Source of the DNA: Pseudoneurospora amorphoporcata
Taxonomy: Eukaryota; Ascomycota; Sordariomycetes; Sordariales; Sordariaceae
Length of the DNA stretch: 64,000 nt
Assembly: GCA_033297205.1 (NCBI GenBank)
Contig: MU859154.1
Location: 62,001 to 126,000 of the forward strand
Direction: 5' to 3'
Made by a program: the position numbers and the translations under genes
The notes under the pieces: model-generated
What the model saw: the letters and a program-made list of their open reading frames with translations, nothing else
Told to the model about the DNA's origin: nothing
Database searches by the model: none
Part shown: one piece after another, positions 22,701-36,222 of the stretch
Position numbering within the stretch: position 1 is the stretch's first letter
Layout of the letters: the number at the start of each line of letters is the position of its first letter

Positions 22701-24809
22701 GCAATCAACATGGAACCTATTCAAGTCGCCTCTCAAACCACTACCCAGATGACGCCATACTTTGTCCCTTTGTGTCTGGACTGGACGTCCTGGCGGCATT
22801 TTGAATAGTCAAAGACAGGTTCTCCGCCTCTCTCCATCTGAGACCTTCGGCAAGTTCCAAACTTGTCGTCTCCTTTTCAACATCAGTACACCGGGCTGAA
22901 CAGCATGCGGCGCTTGTCCAAAGGACAGAAAGGTTGCCTCGACGATTGGCGGCTTGACCGGCATGGCGACGGGTTGGCTTCACTGTGCCGCATCGCAGCT
23001 CAACTGGTCCTATTCCAGTGTGTTTCCCCTTTGGGTCATGTCCGGCTATCCGATGTTGCTGTCACGCTTTTTAGAAAAAGGTTTTCCCCTATCACTACAC
23101 AGGAGGCGTCGACTCGACGTCAAGGACGGCCGATGCCTCAACGAGGGACATCCCTAGACCGTTCACTCCACGATACAATAACAAAAGGAGATAAAAACTG
23201 CGAGCGCCTCCTATCACGGCATTGCCCATTGGCACGAGTGCACTGCGTATATCTCCCGCCTTCGTACAAGTTGGTGGCTGATTGAATTCGCTGACATAAG
23301 ATGCTTGATGCTTGACGGGGCTGGGCACTCTTGGATTAGCACCTCCAAGTAGATCTTCTCCGAATCTCTCTGGCAATGCCCCTTCTCGTCAACTTCTCCA
23401 ACTCACGATCCCGCTTCCCGGGTCGGGCCTGGTATCAATCTTCCAACTCCGAGCGGCCACCCTTTGTGAAATGGCTCGTACAAAACACATGTACAACTCA
23501 CAACTTGTGGTTGAGTTTTACAACAGTCTGTGGACCATCGGATACCATTTTGATGCTACACGACATGACAGACAGGGAGGCATGATTGTAATATCAGTGC
23601 CCCCACCGAAAACTCTGTGGCACACGTTCGAGGTTGTGTATAACCCCGCCGGTACTGGGTATGGTAGGAACCCCAGTCAAAATTCCGGTGTTCTACAGGC
23701 AGAACTACGCAACTTGGGTGCCTGGATCCAGTTCTAAAGACATGGCCAAGATCACAACTTGTACCCAGTTGTAAATTTCGAAGGGATCTGGAGGATCACC
23801 AACCCCATTCCTCAACAGGCGACACCAGTTCATCCGAATCCTTGGTCTGCTTGGCCAAGCGCTCGCGAACAGGGCCCCTGGCTATGGTGCCAAGGCGTGT
23901 GGGTCTCTTGCTTTTCTCCATCCTTTTTTCTCTCTGGGGCCGCTGCTGTTTGGATGGGCGTCAATCTAACACAGCCCTACGACCCCCGGATTGATGTCTT
24001 CTCTGACTGGCCAGTTGCTACGAGACAAACGCGGTCCTCACCACCTTTGGCATCTTTGCCCTACGAGGGGGGCTAGGTTATCCAGTACCAGTGAGAATTC
24101 ACCAGCCACGTTTTGGCTCATTGGCTCGGACATGCTGTTAACATCTCGGACCAAAAGCTTCTCTTCCTTCGTCGTCTTGTGCTCAACCAAAGAGCGTCAG
24201 GCCTTGATCCTCACCGTATCCACTCACCAGTCCCAAAGGCTGTGCCCAACCTGGTGGGTCTTCAGATGGCTTGTTCCCGCTCCATGCTGACGGGACTTCT
24301 CGTTTCTAAACCCGAATAAGCCAACGGACAATAAGGTCTTTGCCCATGGCTATCCCCAAGCTTCCAGCTTCGCCCGTAGTTCTGGTGGGCGGAGCACCGA
24401 TTGGGTTTAGTCAAGCTCTATTTTCTGACCACAGGCACCAAGATCCGCACCCTGTCTTAGTCGATGCTTGATATCCATGCTCAAGAGCTCTCTTGGTGAC
24501 TCTGTTACCCCCCATGTTGTTGTGCGGCCGATAGCTTGATCTTATCGTGGACTGGCAGCTCGAATAAATACATTCGGCAGCCCAACCCATGCTTTCATTT
24601 TTCCTCTCTTCCACCCCTAGCTTCACACTGTTGGACACTTGTTGACTATTCGATACCCGCTTGAGATCTGCTCTGGGCAGGGTCAAGCTCTCATTGCATT
24701 CGCAACTTTCTATCACGGGCCTTCTTTTTCTTTACCCTCTTATCATCTTTCTCATATCTGAAAGTCTCCTTACTTCACCCGCCCTCGTGGGCGCGATACT
24801 CTACTCATA
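18869..24809. other. Six-kilobase gene-free region upstream of alpha-glucan synthase
   Basis: Almost 6 kb with no protein gene I can support. Open frames are short or of non-coding composition. It contains the T-rich tract near 19655-19751. From about 22.2 kb to 24.8 kb it becomes pyrimidine-rich and probably includes the promoter and a long leader of the glucan synthase gene. A distant upstream exon or non-coding transcript cannot be excluded. Confidence 0.5.
19655..19751. repeat. T-rich homopolymer tract, about 97 nt
   Basis: Plus-strand T run interrupted only by a C at 19665 and an A at 19710. It is far longer than other T or A tracts here. Such tracts are unstable in replication and sequencing, so the exact length is doubtful. 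Confidence 0.9.
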
Positions 24810-27800
24810 ATGGCGGCGGTTCTTCTCACACTCGTCCTGGCGACCTTGGTACAAGGTCTCCGGTACGATCCTAACTATGTCGACTACAACCTCAACCAGA
24901 ATAAAGACGCCACGAACCCATTAGACTACTCTGCGCCAAAACGAGATAAATACACACCGTCCCCGAAAGACTGGCGATTCCCCTTCTACACGCTTTTCCT
25001 CGACAGGTTCGCCAATGGCGACCCTACCAATGACAATATCAACGGCACTGTCTATGAACAAGATCCCACAAGCAACCAGTTGCGCCATGGAGGTGATGTG
25101 CAGGGCATCATTGACAGCTTGGACTACATCCAGGGCATGGGGATGAAGGTGAGTGGGAGGGAGAAATAATAGGGCTGGGAGTCATTGCTGATTTTGAAAC
25201 AGGCTATCTATATTGCCGGTTCACCATTCATCAACCTTCCTTGGGGCGTTGACTCATACTCGGTAAGTGGTCATGACGGGATAATTATCGAGTTTTCTTT
25301 TCTTTTCTTTTTTTTTTTTTTGCTGACAGTACCATAGCCCATTGACTTGACTCTCTTGGACATGCATTATGGCACAATCAAGGATTGGCAACGAATGGTG
25401 GACGAGATTCACAAACGTGACATGTATGTCATGATTGACCACACATTCTCAACGTAAGTTTCAACTCTCTTTCCAAACATTTTTTGTTTATTGCCCTGGC
25501 AAATGGCTAACGGTGAATTTAGTATGAGCGATCTTCTGGCATTCAAAGGCTTCGAGAACAAAACCGCCCCGTTTCGGCTCGAGGAACACAAGGTGAACTA
25601 CAAAGGTAACCGAGAGTACCTCGACTTTGCACCATCCAATGAATACAAGGACGAATGCCAGTATCCCAGGTTCTGGGATGAGACTGGAATGCCTGTTGGA
25701 GACAACGTTACCAGCCAGTTTAAAGGCTGCTACGACAGTGATTTTGACCAGTACGGCGACATGGAAGCCTTCGGTGTCCATCCGGACTGGCAACGTTCCT
25801 TGGCCAAATTCGCTAGTGTCCAGGACCGGTTGAGAGAATGGGTGCCATCCGTTCGCAAACGCATCGAGTTATTCTCCTGTCTTTCGATTAGGGTGCTTGA
25901 TGTCGATGGGTTCCGCTTCGATAAGGCCACCCAGGTCACGGTTGATGCCATGGCCGAGCACAACGAAGCTGTCCGCAAGTGTGCCAAGGAGCACAATAAG
26001 GACAATTTCTTCTTGCCTGGCGAAATCACCGGTGGCGACGGCTACGGTGCGATTTATATCGGCAGAGGACGGCAACGGAACCAGAGGCCGGACTTTCCTC
26101 AGGTCATGAATTTGACAACTAAGGAGCTGAGCAAGAACAACAGCCTGGTCATCCGCGATGAGGGCAAAAACGGTCTCGACGCCGGTGCTTTCCACTATTC
26201 GACATACCGCTTTCTTACAAGGTTTGTCGGTATGAGCGGAAACTTGGAAGCCGGTTACGATCTGCCGCTCAACTGGGTTCAGATGTGGAACCAGATGATT
26301 ATCACCAATGATTTCGTCAACCCTAATACTGGCCTGTTCGACCCCCGGCACATGTACGGTACTATGAATCAGGATGTGTTCCGGTGGTCTGGTATCAAGC
26401 AGGGTACGCAGAGGATGCTTCTGGGTCTGTTCATAATGACTCTGCACATGCCCGGTATTCCCTTGGTCTTTTATGGAGAGGAGCAGGAATTCTACGTTCT
26501 CGACAGCACGGCCGACAACTACATTTTTGGACGACAGGCATTCTCGCCTACTCCCGGTTGGATGCTTCACGGTTGCCATGCCGGCAACAGTACACAATAC
26601 ATCGGCTGGCCTATTGAGACAGCAAGGACCGGCTGCCACGACCCCAAGGTTGCTCTGGATCACCGTGACCCATCGGCTCCGGTCCGCAACATCATGAAGT
26701 CGATGTACCACATGCGCGAGAAGTTCGAGACTTTCCGTGAAGCATGGCTCCTGCAAACGCTTAGTTCGAAGATTAGGACTGTGAAGCTCGAAGGCAGCAA
26801 CACAAGCACCGAGTTCGGAATTTGGTCCGTTGCACGCGCTTTCATGCCTGGCGTTCAAAAAGAATTATACCCAGCTGAACCCGTCTGGCTTGTCTATCAC
26901 AATGAGGAAAAGGAGACCGAGTATACATTCGACTGTTCCAAAAAGGACAAGGATTTCATCTCTCCATTCGATGCCGGGGCGACGATCAAGAACCTGTTCT
27001 ATCCCTATGACGAGGTCAAACTGCAGAAATCCTCTCAGAGCTTGGGATTCGCTAATTCCCATGAGATAAGCGGCTGCCTTAGCAATATCACCATGGCACC
27101 CTTCGAATTCCGAGCCTACGTTCTCAAGGATGATTGGGACTCACCTCCGCCTATGATCACCAAGTTTAATCCTGGCCACGACGCTTCTGTCGAGCCTCGG
27201 GAAGACGGTACAGTCGATATCGAACTGGAGTTCTCAGAGGAAATGGATTGCGATGAAGTCTTGAAGTCCATTTCCTTCACGTCCAAAACTGAGGAGAAGG
27301 CCAGTATCAAGATCGATAAACACGAGTGCGGAAAGATCAAGGCCAGCTTCATCGTCGAATACGTCGGCGCTATCCCCTCGACCTGGAGGCTCAAGGCGAC
27401 CCTGTCAAACGTCAAGGATGGTATTCACAGAATCACCGTCAAGGACCCCAAGTCCGGTCGCAAGGTCGGCACGGGCGCTACTGATCACTTCCTCCTCCGC
27501 GTTGGTCCGCCCAACAACCCGATTGTTTCTCCCCTGAAGGCCAACTACTCGAAGACTCTGGTGACGAAGGAGGGTAGTGATCTCTTCGTCAACCACGCCG
27601 CGGCCGGTGCCGATAAGTGGCGCTATTCGACCAACTGGGGTTCATCCTGGAGTGACTGGCTCGAATACAAGGGAGGCAAGGAGAAAATCGATAAACTGGA
27701 CTGGAAGGGAACCAAAAGACAGGAATGGGACGGTGACCATGTCATGGTTCAGTATTGGTCCAAGCTGCTGGGTAGTGCCTCGTTCGTCCAGTCTGGTGAC

Positions 27801-30800
27801 AGCAAAGAGACCAAGGCGCGCCGCTTCCCGCACTTGTTTTCCCACGGCCTTTTCAACAAGTTTGGCTTCGATGCTGGTGTCAAGAATGAGCTGAAGCTCG
27901 TTGGCGACGGGCTGTGGGAGGGCCACGTGATGGACGAGTGGCCTACTCATTTCCAGCTTAACGTATGGGGCATGAATCCCGATCAGAAGCCTGACGCCGG
28001 GTGGGTGTTTGGTGATGTAGATGGCGATGGAGTTCTCGATCGTATGCCGCCTTCATCTTTGGCGTTGAACGTGATCAATGCTACGGAACCGCCTCCAATG
28101 CCTGCGCTGTCCTGGAAGCTTGTCTTCGACGATGCGCTACTCACTTTCCGCAAGGAACCCCAGGGAAACATGTGGATTCAGATCATCATGTTCATCCTTT
28201 TGGCTTCACTTCCCATTGTTGGCGGTCTTACTGCCGTCTGGATCTTCATGGGCTCCTTCTACAAGGTCAAGGTTAACAAGGTCGGCTTCAAGCGTCGCAG
28301 TCGCTCACCTCTGCGAGACATTGGCAAGCGTATCAGCAGTACCGTTTCGTTTGAGAATTTCCGTCACAAGGACGTGGGCGATACGGAGCTCGCTGTCATC
28401 CCAGGAAAGCGCAGAAAGGTCATCATTGCTACTATGGAATACAACATCGACGACTGGAACATCAAGATCAAGATCGGCGGTCTCGGCGTCATGGCCCAGC
28501 TCATGGGCAAGGCTCTTGAGCACCAGGACCTGATCTGGGTCGTGCCCTGCGTCGGTGGTATCGACTACCCGATCGACCAGCGTGCCGAGCCGATGTACGT
28601 GCCCATTATGGGCAAGGAGTACGAGATCGAAGTGCAGTACCACCAAGTGCAGAATATCACGTACGTGCTGCTCGACGCACCCATCTTCCGCACCCAGTCC
28701 AAGGCCGACCCCTACCCGCCGCGCATGGACGACATGGACTCGGCCATCTACTACGCTGCTTGGAACTACTGCATTGCCGAGGCCATTCGGAGGTTCAACC
28801 CGGACATGTACCACATCAACGATTATCACGGTGCGGCAGCGCCGTTGTATCTGCTTCCTGACCGCACTATTCCTTGCGCTCTTTCACTTCACAATGCTGA
28901 GTTCCAGGGCATGTGGCCTATGCGCACGCCGGAGGAGTCCAAGGAGGTGTGCGAGGTGTTCAACTTGGACCCGGAAGTCGTAAAGGAATACGTCCAGTTC
29001 GGCTCGGTTTTCAACCTCCTCCACGCCGGTGCAAGCTATCTGCGTGTCCACCAAAAGGGCTTTGGTGCCGTGGGAGTCTCAAAGAAATACGGCGACCGCT
29101 CTTACGCCCGCTACCCTATCTTCTGGGGTCTGTCCAAGATCGGCCAGCTGCCTAATCCTGACCCGAGCGACACGGCCGAGTGGAGTAGAGACGAGCAGGT
29201 CCTGGAGAAGGACGTCGTCGTCGATCTCGAGGCTGAGGCCAAACGTGGTGATCTCAGGAGACAGGCTCAGGAGTGGGCTGGTTTGGAAGTCAACCCGGAT
29301 GCGGAGCTGTTCGTCTTCGTCGGCAGATGGTCGCTTCAGAAGGGTGTCGATCTTATCGCTGATATTTTCCCTTCCATCTTGGAGAAGTATCCCACCACCC
29401 AGCTTATTTGCGTCGGCCCGGTTATCGATCTGTATGGCAAGTTCGCGGCGCTCAAGTTGGCGAAGCTGATGGAGAAGTATCCCAAGCGCGTTTACAGCAA
29501 GCCCGAGTTTACCGCCCTGCCTCCGTATATCTTCAGCGGCGCCGAGTTTGCGCTCATTCCCTCTCGCGACGAGCCGTTTGGTCTGGTAGCTGTTGAATTC
29601 GGCCGCAAGGGCGCGCTCGGCGTTGGTGCCCGCGTTGGTGGCCTTGGACAGATGCCTGGTTTCTGGTATACGATCGAGTCGACCGCCCCTCAACATCTTA
29701 TTCAGCAATTTCGTGGAGCCATTGTCAGCGCGTTGGAAAGCAAGAAAAAGAACCGCCAGATGATGAGGGCCTGGAGTGCCAAACAACGTTTCCCGGTTGC
29801 TCAATGGGTTGAGGACCTGGATACGCTCCAGACCGAGGCCATTCGCATTCATCAAAAGGAAGCCAAGAAGCGGAAGAGAGTCTCTAGTGGCTCTTTGCTT
29901 ACGGTTCCTTCTAACATTGATCTTAACGGAAACAACGGCCAGCGAGATTACTTTAATGATGCGGTTGAGACTCCTGCTGGCGCACGATCCCGAGCGGCAT
30001 CTACTTCCTCGACCCCTGGTCCCCAGGAACCTGGCGCGACACACCACAGACGGACACCCTCCAACCCCTTCGATGATGACATTCCTAGCATTGCGTCACC
30101 GCCTCCCGGTCCCGGATCCCCTCCTACTGTTAACGTGGACCGCATCTGCGATCATTCTGACAACGGTGGTGAAGACGGTGCCGATGAACCCCTCATGCCA
30201 TCCCTCGTGCCACCGAACCCCTTGTTCCTTAACCACTCTGCCAGTTCGTCAGTCACGGATGTCGCCTCTATCGCAGGTAATGCTTTCGGCACAGCGGGTG
30301 ATCGCAGCAGTATCGACACCTTCGCGATGCGCATGATGTCTCCCGATGGTTCCGAGACTCGTCCCCAAGCCTTTGGTTTGCTCAACCCACAAGCCCGTCC
30401 CGGAGCTGAAGGCCTCTACCAAGCTCGCAACCGCAACAGCTCCCGCCTCTCCGTCATTGATGTCGTTGGTGATAGGCAAGATTTCCGCCTGCAAAAGGTC
30501 GATCCCTTCTTCACTGATGCGACTGGTCAGTATTACCGTGACTTCGAGCGCAAGCTGAACGGGCTCACGGCCAAGAACTCGGAAACCGAGCTTTGCGTCG
30601 AGGACTACCTCAAGCAAAGCGAAAAGGAGTGGTTCAAGGAATTCAGAAATGCTAAACTGGGCCGCAGCCGAAGCCCAAGCCGCTCCCGTAGCCCAATGCC
30701 AGGCTTGAAGATCAGGAAGCAGAGACACGCCAGCGTTGTCAGCGTCCAGAGCATTTCACCTTCCGAGGACGACGACCGTGATAATGACGAAGGCAACAAC

Positions 30801-32259
30801 AACAACAACAATAACGAAGGTGTCGGTCATCATCGCGACGACCAATTCCTTCTCGGCGAAGGGTACAAGCCGCCCACCGGCCTGAAGAAGCTTCTATCCA
30901 TCCGCCTCGGGGACTGGCCCATTTACTCCTTCATCATCGCCCTCGGCCAGATTCTCGCCGCCAACTCGTATCAAATCGTTCTCCTCGCCGGCGAATCCGG
31001 ACAAACGCCTACGCAACTGTATATCGTTGCTGGCACGTATGCTCTCGGTTCACTTCTGTGGTGGTTCATGTTCCGCCGCCTGCCGGCCCTGTACTCGCTC
31101 TCCCTACCTTGGCTCTTCTATGGTCTGGCATTCATGCTTCTGGGCGTCACGCCGTTCATGCCGGACCACATCCGCTTCCCAGTCCAGAATACTGCGTCGG
31201 CCTTGTATGCTGCTGGCGCATCGAGTGGATCGCTGTTCTTTGCCATGAACTTTGGCGATGAAGGTAAGCAAGCCCTTTTCTCTCCCCGCTATCCATGAAA
31301 AAAATATCGATGCTAACACATCCTCAGGCGGCGTCCCCATCATGACCTGGATCTTCCGCGCCGCCATCATCCAAGGAATCCAGCAAGTCTACATCCTCGC
31401 CCTCTGGTACTGGGGCAGTCTCCTCACCGCGCAGACCCCCACCGGCACTCCCCACGGCCTCTGGATCGCCAACAAGGTCCCCGTCGTGCTGGTCATCACC
31501 GTTCCAATCGCCCTCATTTTGTGGAGTCTCGGCGTCATCTCCTTCATCGGCCTACCCGATTACTACCGCCAACTCCCCGACAAGATCCCCTCCTTCTACA
31601 AGTCCCTCATGCGCCGCCACATCGTGCCCTGGTTTTTGTTGATGGTCGTCATCCAGAACTATTTCCTCTCCGCCCCCTACGGCCGCACGTGGGAGTTTTT
31701 GTTTTACTCCCGCGCCGTCCCCGGCTGGGCCGTTTTGTTATTGGCCATCGGCTTCTTTGTCGGGCTCTGGTGCTTGTTGTTGTGGCTATTCGCCTACTTC
31801 ACCAAAACCCACCCGTGGATCGTCCCCCTCTTCGCCATCGGCTTGGGAGCTCCCCGCTGGGCGCAGATGTTATGGGCCACCAGCGGAATCGGCCTCTACC
31901 TTCCCTGGTGCGGCTCCGTCGCACTTGGCGCAATCATCTCCCGCTGCTTGTGGCTGTGGCTCGGGCTACTGGATACAGTACAGGGTGTTGGACTGGGTAT
32001 GGTCTTACTGTTGACGCTCACCAGGCAGCATGTGGCTGCCACGCTTATCGGGGCGCAGTTCCTGGGCGCGGTGTTTACCATGTTGGCGAGGGCGACGGCG
32101 CCGGATAAGAATGGGCCGGGGGATGTGTTTCCGGATTTCACGGTGGGTGCGATGCCCGGGTTGGGCAAGGCCTGGTTTTGGGTGGTGCTGGGACTGCAGC
32201 TTGTGCTGCCGATTGGGTTTTTCAAGTTCTTTAGGAAGGAGCAGGTTGCTAAGCCGTGA
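24810..32259 (+). CDS. ags1: Alpha-1,3-glucan synthase
   Basis: Plasma-membrane enzyme making cell-wall alpha-1,3-glucan. Exons are 24810-25148, 25203-25262, 25338-25453, 25523-31263 and 31328-32259, giving 2395 residues, the usual size. Order: signal peptide (about 1-16). Extracellular GH13 amylase-like domain with DVDGFRFDKAT at 298-308 and the general-acid region GEITGG around Glu339. Membrane segment near 1055-1080. Cytosolic glycogen-synthase-like GT5 domain starting near 1137 (KVIIATMEYNIDDW, KIGGLG) with the catalytic EPFGLVAVEFGRKG around 1522. A Ser/Pro/Arg-rich linker with an RSRSPSRSRSP stretch and an Asn run follows. From about 1970 to the end is a multi-pass membrane region thought to export the chain. 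All intron phases agree. The start follows from the signal peptide. Confidence 0.95.
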
Positions 32260-32865
32260 GGAAATGAAGAAAAGGAGGGAGGGTCTGGGATTGGGGCGAT
32301 GAGTTTCTTATTACTACTTACTTACTGGGTTTATGGAAGGGAGGATAAAAGTGTGTCTTGAGATAAATTTGTTACAACGACCGTTGTTTTTCCAAGGTTT
32401 GGAAAGGGAATTCTCTTGTTTCGGTTACCTCTATAGCATATACCCCCCGGTCACTTTTGGATCTGGCTCGGAGGAGGACTTGGTGTTTTTGAGTGCTTTA
32501 TAAAGATCGCATCTTTGTCATTTGTTCTGCATGGCCTAGTTGGGTTCCCATGTCCCTTTTACGTGTTTGTGATTTGTTCTAACGGTCAAAGGAGTCTGGC
32601 CCTGTTGGAGCCAGCCTATACTTGTAACACTGGAGTTGCACCAGCATCAAAATCACCAGGGAAGACTAATACAACTCCAATGAAGGCTCGGGAGAAGACT
32701 CAAAGAGAGATCATTGCAATTGAAGTCATTTCGATGTGATGCCGCACTTGCATATCACAGCTACCGCAGGGTGCACGAAACGACTTCACATGAGCAACTG
32801 CAAACCGAGTCGCAAGCAGGAAACTAGGTTATAGATACTACAATTGCCCCAAAATTGTATGTTGA
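32260..32865. other. Gap between glucan synthase and tRNA-Phe
   Basis: About 600 bp containing the glucan synthase 3' untranslated region and the 5' flank of the tRNA gene. No open frame or repeat of note. Confidence 0.5.
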
Positions 32866-32954
32866 GCGGGTTTAGCTCAGTTGGGAGAGCGTCAGACTGA
32901 AGTCCACTTCACTCATAAATCTGAAGGTCGTGTGTTCGATCCACACAAACCGCA
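32866..32954 (+). tRNA. tRNA-Phe (GAA) with intron
   Basis: Starts GCGGGTTTAGCTCAG and ends with the T-arm GTGTG-TTCGATC-CACAC, then AAACCGC and discriminator A. The anticodon stem TCAGA/TCTGA encloses loop CTGAAGA with anticodon GAA. A 16-nt intron, about 32903-32918, lies one nucleotide 3' of the anticodon, the standard eukaryotic position, leaving a 73-nt mature tRNA. The G5-A68 mismatch in the acceptor stem agrees with my recollection of Neurospora tRNA-Phe. A short T run near 32966 can terminate RNA polymerase III. Confidence 0.96.
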
Positions 32955-35900
32955 CTTAACATTAATTTTTCTACCTTTTTGCAAACCGTATTTTGCAGCT
33001 AGCCAAATGAACTCCTTTCTTTCCCTTTTTTCTTTTTCCTATATCGTAACTTCTCATTCGTTAGTGGTGGGAGGCAAGACGGGTTTCGGTTATAACGTCT
33101 TTGTTAGATCTCGAGGATCGATCGCCAAGGCGGTGGGTGGTTGGATGTTTGTTGGTTATGACGTAAGGTCTTGTCTGTGTTGTGTAAGTGAGTCCGCCTC
33201 TAAACTTCTTGACTGGTGAAATCCAAATCCAAATCGGACTCTATCTGTTGAAGCGGAAGACATGGAAGCAAGACAAAGATGGGCAGAATGTTTAATTGAT
33301 TGAAGAGAGGAAGGAGGAAAGGAGGGATTTTAAGGATCACGAGTTTATATATATGGCCAATGTAGGGAACGATTCTGATAAGATAAGGCTGAGATGCGAA
33401 TAGCTTCAACACTACCATCTTTTGATTCTGGTGCCTAAGAAAGAAAGTCCCATGGGGAGAGTAAAACAAACGGTCAACGACTCAATAGAGTGGTGCGATT
33501 TGCAACAGACCGTGAGCTCATTCCAGATCCTGTGGAAGTACTGGGACGTCGCAAGCTGAGTCCATATCACGGAATGGACGATTGTGTCAGTACGTAGATG
33601 AAGCCCGCATGTCGTGTTTCTCCAGAAATAGAACCGCCTTGAATAATTAATGGTGGTGTTGCACTGGACCGGATGCCGGACTGCAACGAGTTGATGCCAT
33701 GTTGGTTCTGGTGATCCCTCATGGCAATGATGGATGATCTTTCCTCGAACGAAACCATGTTGCCCTAGTTAGAGCCGATTTTGCCTTTTCTCCCTGCGTA
33801 TGGTACATCTTGACTCTCCAAGCTTGCTTCCCGCCACTTGTTCGCCCGGCAGATCTGTAGTGTCGTTGCCGGTGTGCCCTATGGCTTGGGGATTTGAAGC
33901 TCTTTGTTGTGCGCTTGTCGGCACCAACGCTGATTAAACTGATGAGCGCAGTCCCTCAAACATCTAGCGGCAAGATATCACCAGATCTTGTGCTGAGTGT
34001 GAGTGGGTTTCTGTATATCTTTACTGATGGTTCCCAACAGATCGACAGCCCGGGACATCTCTAGATGGATGAACCCAAAATCCCGAAGGGGGAGACGGAA
34101 ACGAAGACGATCAAGCTACCTTCCAAGACGGAGGCCGGCACCGAGGTCAAAAGAAGAATAGTAGAACAAGCAGAGAATATGCAGCTTAGCCTGGGGGGCT
34201 ATCGAGCACGTCCGAGGTATAGGAATGGTTGGATGGATGCCATGACATGAGAAACACCATGCAATTTAGCCTGGTAGTGCAACCTAGCGTGACTTGCAGA
34301 AAAAGGAGCATGTTGTTTTTAGCCTATCCCGCACTTGCTCGTGAATATTTCCTCTTCTGGCAAGCGAGTAAAAAACTTGGGGGTCCGATGCAACACGAGG
34401 CAACAACTCGACAGCCAGGGAGACCAGGTAATGGCTTCAGAGGTTCGCCGTGGTGCCAGCTTCGGTAGGTGCGTCGGAAGGCGACAATACTACAGAGAAG
34501 CAACACCCTCTTGGTTAGACTGATGTCGACATCTGCTTTCTTTGGAAATGGCCGTGAGTGAATCAGGGGCACCAGGACATTCTTCGTTCCAAAATCTCGG
34601 TTCGTCCATGTGTGTGATCCGAAGATCTGGACATGAAGTGCCCATTTGAGAAGGAAGGATGGAAGGTTCTCCGGGAACAGGCCAAAGGTGGTGAAGATCT
34701 GATGATCCCCTGTGTGCAACAGGACACAAGCCCAATCTTTATCCGGAATCCGGTCCCGTCGCCCAAGGCTACTCTCAACGAGGACGAATGGGGACCATGA
34801 GACTGAACTGTGGGATTCTCGTCAGCACAGCCAAAGTGAACAGAGCTATCTATGTATGTAGTGCTCATGTGAGAGAAGAACGAAGATGAGTACCGCAATA
34901 TGGAAGATACGCCCGCCCGTGGCAACCTTAGCTTCTGTTGGAAGCCACCCAACCCCCAGTGCAGCTTCTGTAATGTAAGCATGTTGTCGGGCCTTGAGTT
35001 ATCACCGATTGTTCACCTGAGCATCAGGCCGTGTGCGCTGGTTTTGATAAAGTGTGCCGTAGATGGGGAATCGAATGGTTGCCTTGCTCGCTTCGGGAGC
35101 AGCGGCAGGAGGCGCCATCCGGCTATATTCGCCGAAACGGCTTGTCTTCAGCGCACGGAAGCAGAAAAGACAATCGAGCAGCTCATGGACCTGTGGGGAA
35201 GTTTAGCGTCGATACGTTCGGTGTCTGTAAGCGATAGGCCACAAAGTACGACTGCTGCTTTTCATGTGCGCAAATGTACATTATCAGCTAACAACCTCCA
35301 TTTTTGCCCTGCCCATTACGTGGCTCGAGCTCCCCCCAGTCGTCGTTCGCTTTTAGTTGTATGGACCCTCCAACTTCTCGCTCTGCATCATTCTCTGGTC
35401 TTCCACAAACGATCCTCTTTCCACTCATACCAAAAGGTTCCCCAACAGTTCTTTCTCAGAGAGTACCATGAATACTTGTGATATTCTCTTTTGACATTTT
35501 AGTCTAACCCACATCGAGTTTCCTTGCTGGTTGCGAAAGAGGGAAAATGCAACCTTGTATGAGGCCAGCCATCAACGTCAACGCCGCCAACCGTCAAGAG
35601 GCCACTCCTCTGTCCAGCAACCCACCCTCAGGCTTGAACGCTGCAAAGAGACAGTTTCAGCCGGCCAAGCCCCAGTCAGGTAAAGAGCCTTTAGATTACG
35701 TCCCAATCTTGATGAATTGACGTCAACCGCTCCCCTTCTTCTGACTGGCCCATGGGCTTCCTACCTGCCTGACATCTCCAGACCAGCCTCCAGACATGGC
35801 CTGGGCCCAAGTTGGCTTGGTGTATGCCCAGTGCACCTGGTTTGCCCATCGCCAACTCGACGGGCTACGACACAACTGCCGTGCATTCGTCCAAAGAGGC

Positions 35901-36222
35901 ATGCATCCGGGACAGCGGGAACCGTGTAGAAGAAGGTCCTTCACCCCGGGAACCATGCCAGCATATTTTCTGTCAGTTAAGCCCATTCTAACTGTCCTGG
36001 GGTAGCAGTTGGCCGAGCGTTGCCCTGCGTCCCGTCTCCAATGTCACCCCTGATGCCTGGCTTATACCACGACTAGATACATACCTAATCAAGGTGCCCC
36101 AACTTCAGGTTGCCCCCCAAGAGTTATTTCTCCTTGTCCTGCTCTCTCGCTAGTCTGGTAGGGCTCTTGTTGATACACCGTGGCACCTATGAATCAACCC
36201 AGCCACGTCCCTTACCACCTCC
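32955..36222. other. Intergenic region with a possible upstream exon
   Basis: Mostly without recognisable genes. An open frame of 193 codons at 34900-35481 has non-coding composition. One stretch looks coding: from ATG 35548 a 44-codon frame begins MQPCMRPAINVNAANRQ and ends at a GTAAAG donor near 35680. Its phase fits a splice to an acceptor at about 36203, just upstream of the zinc-finger gene, so it may be the true first exon of that gene. Confidence 0.4.

Noticed and set aside
34900..35481. 193-codon open frame in an intergenic region
   Set aside because: High Cys, Trp, Arg and His content, no recognisable motif and no splice context; most likely chance.
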